Below, piece after piece: positions 60,839-64,000 of a DNA stretch of 64,000 nucleotides. The notes under the pieces are model-generated. The model did no database searches and had not been told where the DNA came from. It worked only from the letters and a program-made list of their open reading frames with translations. The stretch spans positions 491,774 through 555,773 of the forward strand of contig NZ_HE978532.1 in the NCBI RefSeq assembly GCF_000311745.1. Reading direction: 5' to 3'. How positions within the stretch are numbered: position 1 is the stretch's first letter; each line of letters opens with the position of its first letter. This DNA comes from Anaerococcus obesiensis ph10. GTDB lineage: Bacteria; Bacillota; Clostridia; Tissierellales; Peptoniphilaceae. The position numbers and the translations under genes were made by a program.

Positions 60839-61360
60839 ATGAAAATATGTATAGAAAATTTGGATGCGATTATTGAAAAATACCAACCTCTTTTGCTTTC
60901 TATGGCAAATAGATTTGATATTTTTGACAAAAATGAGGCTTATATTATGGCAAGGGACATGGTCTTTGAAATTGTAGAAGACTTTGATGCTAAGAAAGGG
61001 TCTTTTGGTGGATATTTGAAATATAGGCTATATTTTTATTTTTTGAATGAGTGTAAGAGGGAAAAAATTTATTCTTTAAATTCTAAGGATATGCAAGGTG
61101 TGGAAATTATAGAAAAAATAGATGATGATATTTCGATTGAGGATGATTTTGTAAGAAAAATCGAAATAAAGGAATTGGAAAATGCTCTTAAATCCTTAAA
61201 AAAGCAAGAGAGAGAAATTTTGTATTTAAAATATGATAAGAATTTTTCTCACAAGGAAATTGCAAGGCTTTTGAATCTTTCTCCTAAATCTATTACTAAT
61301 TATCACTACCTTATTATTAAAAAGCTTAGAAAATATTTTGAGAAAGAGGATTTGGTTTAG
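60839..61360 (+). CDS. small RNA polymerase sigma factor, sigma-70 family (ECF/SigH-like)
   Basis: 173 aa. Region 2 (about residues 1-80) has YQPLLLSMANRF and FDAKKGSFGGYLKYRLYFYFLNECKRE; region 4 (about 105-165) has LKSLKKQEREILYLKYDKNFSHKEIARLLNLSPKSITNYHYL, a clear HTH. No region 3 and no anti-sigma gene beside it. It is followed 80 bases on by a ComK-like gene, which suggests a competence-type or stress regulon; that link is inference. A GCGATCGC palindrome lies just before its ribosome site. Confidence 0.85.
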   Translation: MKICIENLDAIIEKYQPLLLSMANRFDIFDKNEAYIMARDMVFEIVEDFDAKKGSFGGYLKYRLYFYFLNECKREKIYSLNSKDMQGVEIIEKIDDDISIEDDFVRKIEIKELENALKSLKKQEREILYLKYDKNFSHKEIARLLNLSPKSITNYHYLIIKKLRKYFEKEDLV

Positions 61361-61439
61361 TCTATTATTGACTAAATTATTAATTTATTGTACACTTAAT
61401 GTCTAGAGAAGTCTTTCTTCTTTAAAGAAAGGAGGATTT

Positions 61440-61916
61440 ATGGACAAAGTTGTTGCAATTCTTCCAACTATAATCAAGGGAGTTGGGATTGGATGTGAAG
61501 TTTATACCAACAAAAAAGTTTTTGTTGATAGGAGATCTTGCGAAGTTTTTTTGAAACACATGGCTTGTGAGAGATCTATTTCTGTTAAACTTATGCACAA
61601 AAATATCAGGAAAATTTTAAAGGTTTCTAGGAATTTGCCTTATTGCATCGATGCTTTTAATGTGTTTTTTCCTTTTAAGATTAACCAAACCGAAAATGAC
61701 GATTTTAGGCGTGGTTTTGTGAATTGTTATTATGTAATGGATATTAAAAACTCAACTATAATTCTTAAAAATGGAATGACTATTTCAAGTCTAAATAGGG
61801 ACAGGGCGCTTAAAAATAATTTCAACAACGCAAGCAAGATTATGTATATGAAATTTGCAAGAGATATGGCGAAGATGAGAAGATCTATGGATTTTATTGA
61901 TGAAATTGCTTTGTGA
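61440..61916 (+). CDS. ComK-like transcription factor (candidate)
   Basis: 158 aa. Compared with Bacillus ComK from memory, the order of features is shared: VAILPTIIKG at the start, VDRRSCEVFLKHMACER (ComK: IVDRSCRFFGSSYAGRK), a basic ISVKLMHKN-KILKVSRNLPYCIDAFN-VFFPF (ComK: ISHKPPIMVDPSNQIFLFPT), then YYVMDIKN...ITL-KNGMTISS (ComK: TFSNGKTMELPIS). ComK is the competence activator binding AT-boxes. GGAGG precedes the ATG, behind a CTTTCTT-TTTAAAGAAAG hairpin. Remote homology; moderate certainty. Confidence 0.5.
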   Translation: MDKVVAILPTIIKGVGIGCEVYTNKKVFVDRRSCEVFLKHMACERSISVKLMHKNIRKILKVSRNLPYCIDAFNVFFPFKINQTENDDFRRGFVNCYYVMDIKNSTIILKNGMTISSLNRDRALKNNFNNASKIMYMKFARDMAKMRRSMDFIDEIAL

Positions 61917-61947
61917 TTTTCTTATTATGGAATTTGAAAATCTGAGT

Positions 61948-61997
61948 TAAAAAAGGCTGTTGTAAAAATGAATAAGTCATTTTTGCAACAGCCTCTT
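61948..61997. terminator. bidirectional terminator, CTGTTG family
   Basis: GGCTGTTGTAAAAATGA and TCATTTTTGCAACAGCC pair over 17 bases (one G-U type mismatch) with A and T runs outside, between two convergent genes. Confidence 0.9.
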
Positions 61998-62003
61998 ATT
62001 TTT

Positions 62004-62726
62004 TTATTCTCCCATTGCCTCTTTGTCTACAAATAGGTAGCAGTTTGGATGAAGTGATAAGAAGGATGCAGGGAAAGATGGAGAAATTTCTTTGCCTTCT
62101 ATTAATTTTTTTACTACATCTTTTTTATTTTTACCGCTTGCTACAACTATTAGGGTTTTGGCATTAAAAGCATCTGCCATTCCCATTGAAATGGCGTATT
62201 TTGGAACATCATCTTTTGATTCGAAAAATCTTGAGTTTGCTTCGATGGTTGCATCTGCTAATTTTACTATTGATGTTCTTTTATTTAAAAATTCTCCTGG
62301 TTCGTTGAAAGCTAGGTGGCCATTTGGTCCAAGGCCTAGAACTTGCAAATCTCTTGTTCCAAAATCGTCTAATAATTTATTGTATTCTTCTGCGTATTTT
62401 TCATCGTTTGTGTCTGCTTTTGGTAGGTGGGTATTTTCTTTTTTGATATTTACGTGGTTAAATAAATTTTCATTCATAAAATATTGGTAAGATTGTTCAT
62501 TTTCCGGACTAATTCCTACGTATTCGTCTAAATTTATTGTTTTTGCCCAATGAAAAGAAATTTCTCCTTCTTTTTGAGCTTTTATTAGGTTTTTATATAA
62601 TCCGATTGGGGATGAGCCTGTTGCAAGTCCCAATTTTGATTGAGGTTTTTCTTGCAAAATGCTTATAAAAAGATCGGCTGCTTTTTGTGATAATTCTTCG
62701 TATGATTCTGAAACTATTACTTTCAT
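62004..62726 (-). CDS. nagB: glucosamine-6-phosphate deaminase
   Basis: Converts glucosamine-6-P to fructose-6-P and ammonia. 240 aa, the short Firmicutes form. LGLATGSSPIGLYKNL binds phosphate; the catalytic Asp is in TINLDEYVG and His in GLGPNGHLAFNEPG. Alone on its transcript; no nagA in the window. It would supply carbon from amino sugars and oppose their use in the glycan pathway. Confidence 0.96.
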   Translation of the reverse strand: MKVIVSESYEELSQKAADLFISILQEKPQSKLGLATGSSPIGLYKNLIKAQKEGEISFHWAKTINLDEYVGISPENEQSYQYFMNENLFNHVNIKKENTHLPKADTNDEKYAEEYNKLLDDFGTRDLQVLGLGPNGHLAFNEPGEFLNKRTSIVKLADATIEANSRFFESKDDVPKYAISMGMADAFNAKTLIVVASGKNKKDVVKKLIEGKEISPSFPASFLSLHPNCYLFVDKEAMGE

Positions 62727-62852
62727 TTTTTCTCCTTTTTATTTTTTATGCTATATTTTTTGCTCTTAGGCATTGGGTAAAATTTATTTTGCCTAAGCTT
62801 TGATATTAGTATTTTACTGGACTTTTAGATTTTTAAAAGATTTTTCCTTGTT

Positions 62853-64000
62853 CTAATTTTTAAATGAATGGACTGGAGCTGGGATTCTTCCTCCCCTATT
62901 TACAAATTTTTCTGCACTTGAATTATTTACTTCCATAATTGGAGCATAACCCAAAAGTCCTCCAAATTCTGCAAATTCTCCTTTTTTCTTGCCATAAACT
63001 GGTATAACTCTTACGGCTGTTGTTTTTTGATTTATAACTCCTATGGCTGCCTCATCCAAAATCATAGCAGAAATTGTTGATGCTGGTGTATCGCCGGCAA
63101 TTGCAATCATATCAAGACCAACTGAGCAAACTGAAGTCATGGCTTCAAGTTTGTCGAAAGTCAAATGTCCAGCTTGGGCAGCTTTTATCATTCCCTCATC
63201 TTCGCTTACTGGAATAAATGCTCCAGAAAGTCCGCCAACTGATGATGATGCCATAAGTCCTCCCTTTTTGACTGCATCATTTAACATGGCAAGGGCAGCT
63301 GTTGTTCCGTGTCCTCCAACATTTTCAATTCCAATTTCTTCTAAAATTCTTCCAACGCTATCGCCAATTGCTGGAGTTGGGGCAAGTGATAAATCCAAAA
63401 TTCCAAATTCTTTGCCAAGTCTTTTGGCAACATCACGACCTATCAAATCTCCCATTCTTGTGATTTTGAAAGCTGTTTTTTTGATTGTTTCGTAAACTTC
63501 ATTAATTGGTTTTCCCCTATCTTTTTCAAGGGCAGATTTTACAACGCCAGGACCTGAAACTCCTACGTTTATAACTGTATCGCCTTCGCCTACTCCAAGA
63601 AAAGAGCCAGCCATAAAAGGATTGTCTTCGACCGCATTTGCAAAGGCAACAAATTTTGCACAACCAAGTGAATCTTGGTCCTTAGTTAATTTTGCCAATT
63701 CTTTGATTTTTTCTCCCAAAAGTTTTACCGCATCAAGATTAATTCCAGATCTTGTTGAACCAACATTTACAGATGAGCAAACATAATCTGTAGTAGAAAG
63801 GGCATTAGGAATTGAATTTATTAAAATTTCGTCAGATTTTGTCATAGATTTGTGAACAAGGGCAGAAAATCCCCCAATAAAATCAACGCCAACTTCCTTA
63901 GCAACCTTGTCCAAAACTTCTGCATAAGGCGTATAATCATCAATTTTTGAGCTTGCCGCAACAAGAGAAATTGGTGTTACGGAAATCCTATTATTAATTA
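62853..64000 (-). CDS. UPF0210/PFL-family protein, 5' end beyond window
   Basis: The frame is open to the window edge (codons from 63998, reading [20 protein letters not shown]), so the Met at 63914 is internal. Visible part 381 aa of a family of about 450. Features: [16 protein letters not shown]-like [30 protein letters not shown] and [15 protein letters not shown]. Glycyl-radical-like structure by family, function unknown; often next to an ACT-domain gene, which would lie outside. Confidence 0.93.
   Translation of the reverse strand, partial: INNRISVTPISLVAASSKIDDYTPYAEVLDKVAKEVGVDFIGGFSALVHKSMTKSDEILINSIPNALSTTDYVCSSVNVGSTRSGINLDAVKLLGEKIKELAKLTKDQDSLGCAKFVAFANAVEDNPFMAGSFLGVGEGDTVINVGVSGPGVVKSALEKDRGKPINEVYETIKKTAFKITRMGDLIGRDVAKRLGKEFGILDLSLAPTPAIGDSVGRILEEIGIENVGGHGTTAALAMLNDAVKKGGLMASSSVGGLSGAFIPVSEDEGMIKAAQAGHLTFDKLEAMTSVCSVGLDMIAIAGDTPASTISAMILDEAAIGVINQKTTAVRVIPVYGKKKGEFAEFGGLLGYAPIMEVNNSSAEKFVNRGGRIPAPVHSFKN

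Overview
The window is AT-rich, low-GC Firmicutes DNA. Gene content, codon use and the surface-protein repertoire fit an anaerobic Gram-positive coccus of the Peptoniphilaceae (Anaerococcus-like); this assignment is inference, as no rRNA or other marker gene is present.

Layout. (a) 1-10.4 kb, minus strand: a surface-polysaccharide operon read LCP ligase, MurJ-type flippase, membrane-bound NDP-sugar 4,6-dehydratase, PLP aminotransferase, PglC-like phosphoglycosyl transferase, GT4 glycosyltransferase, UDP-sugar dehydrogenase, UDP-GlcNAc 2-epimerase. Three of these genes are each broken by what looks like one missing A in a poly-A run. (b) 10.6-16.8 kb: aminopeptidase C, then a mannose-family PTS with a Gfo/Idh/MocA oxidoreductase, divergent from an RpiR-type regulator. 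(c) 17-21.3 kb: an S41 protease lipoprotein and the t6A cluster tsaE-tsaB-rimI-tsaD. (d) 21.5-22.5 kb: ribU with an FMN riboswitch whose expression platform is split by a 198-bp palindromic insertion flanked by a 15-bp duplication of the terminator hairpin. (e) 22.7-30.1 kb: orphan response regulator, unknown membrane protein, CPBP protease, an unknown gene, PepF and a frameshifted M29 aminopeptidase. (f) 30.3-31.1 kb: three tandem par/Fst-like type I toxin-antitoxin modules, the most striking feature here. Each has a 31-32 aa hydrophobic peptide gene, a convergent antisense RNA of about 65 nt with its own promoter, and a shared bidirectional terminator; the antisense 5' end pairs with the start region of its own toxin, and the pairing sequence covaries between modules. 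(g) 31.2-35.6 kb: a structured leader or small RNA, YitT-family protein, K+-dependent-type membrane pyrophosphatase, TraX-like protein. (h) 35.7-38.8 kb: a very AT-rich accessory stretch with an AlbA_2/ATPase regulator and an orphan membrane protein. (i) 38.9-60 kb: a pilus locus with three class C sortases, a 4,777-aa tip adhesin (about 16 Cna-B modules, a vWA-like domain and a late MSCRAMM-like module), a major pilin and a minor pilin. (j) 60.2-61.9 kb: DUF1659/DUF2922 pair, a small sigma factor and a ComK-like protein. (k) 62-64 kb: nagB and a UPF0210 gene cut by the window end.

How it fits together: most of the window concerns the cell surface (polysaccharide assembly, LCP attachment, sortase-built pili) and amino-sugar/PTS metabolism, with small regulatory cassettes between. 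A recurrent terminator family with a CTGTTG core punctuates the operons. No tRNA, rRNA, CRISPR array or intact insertion sequence was seen.
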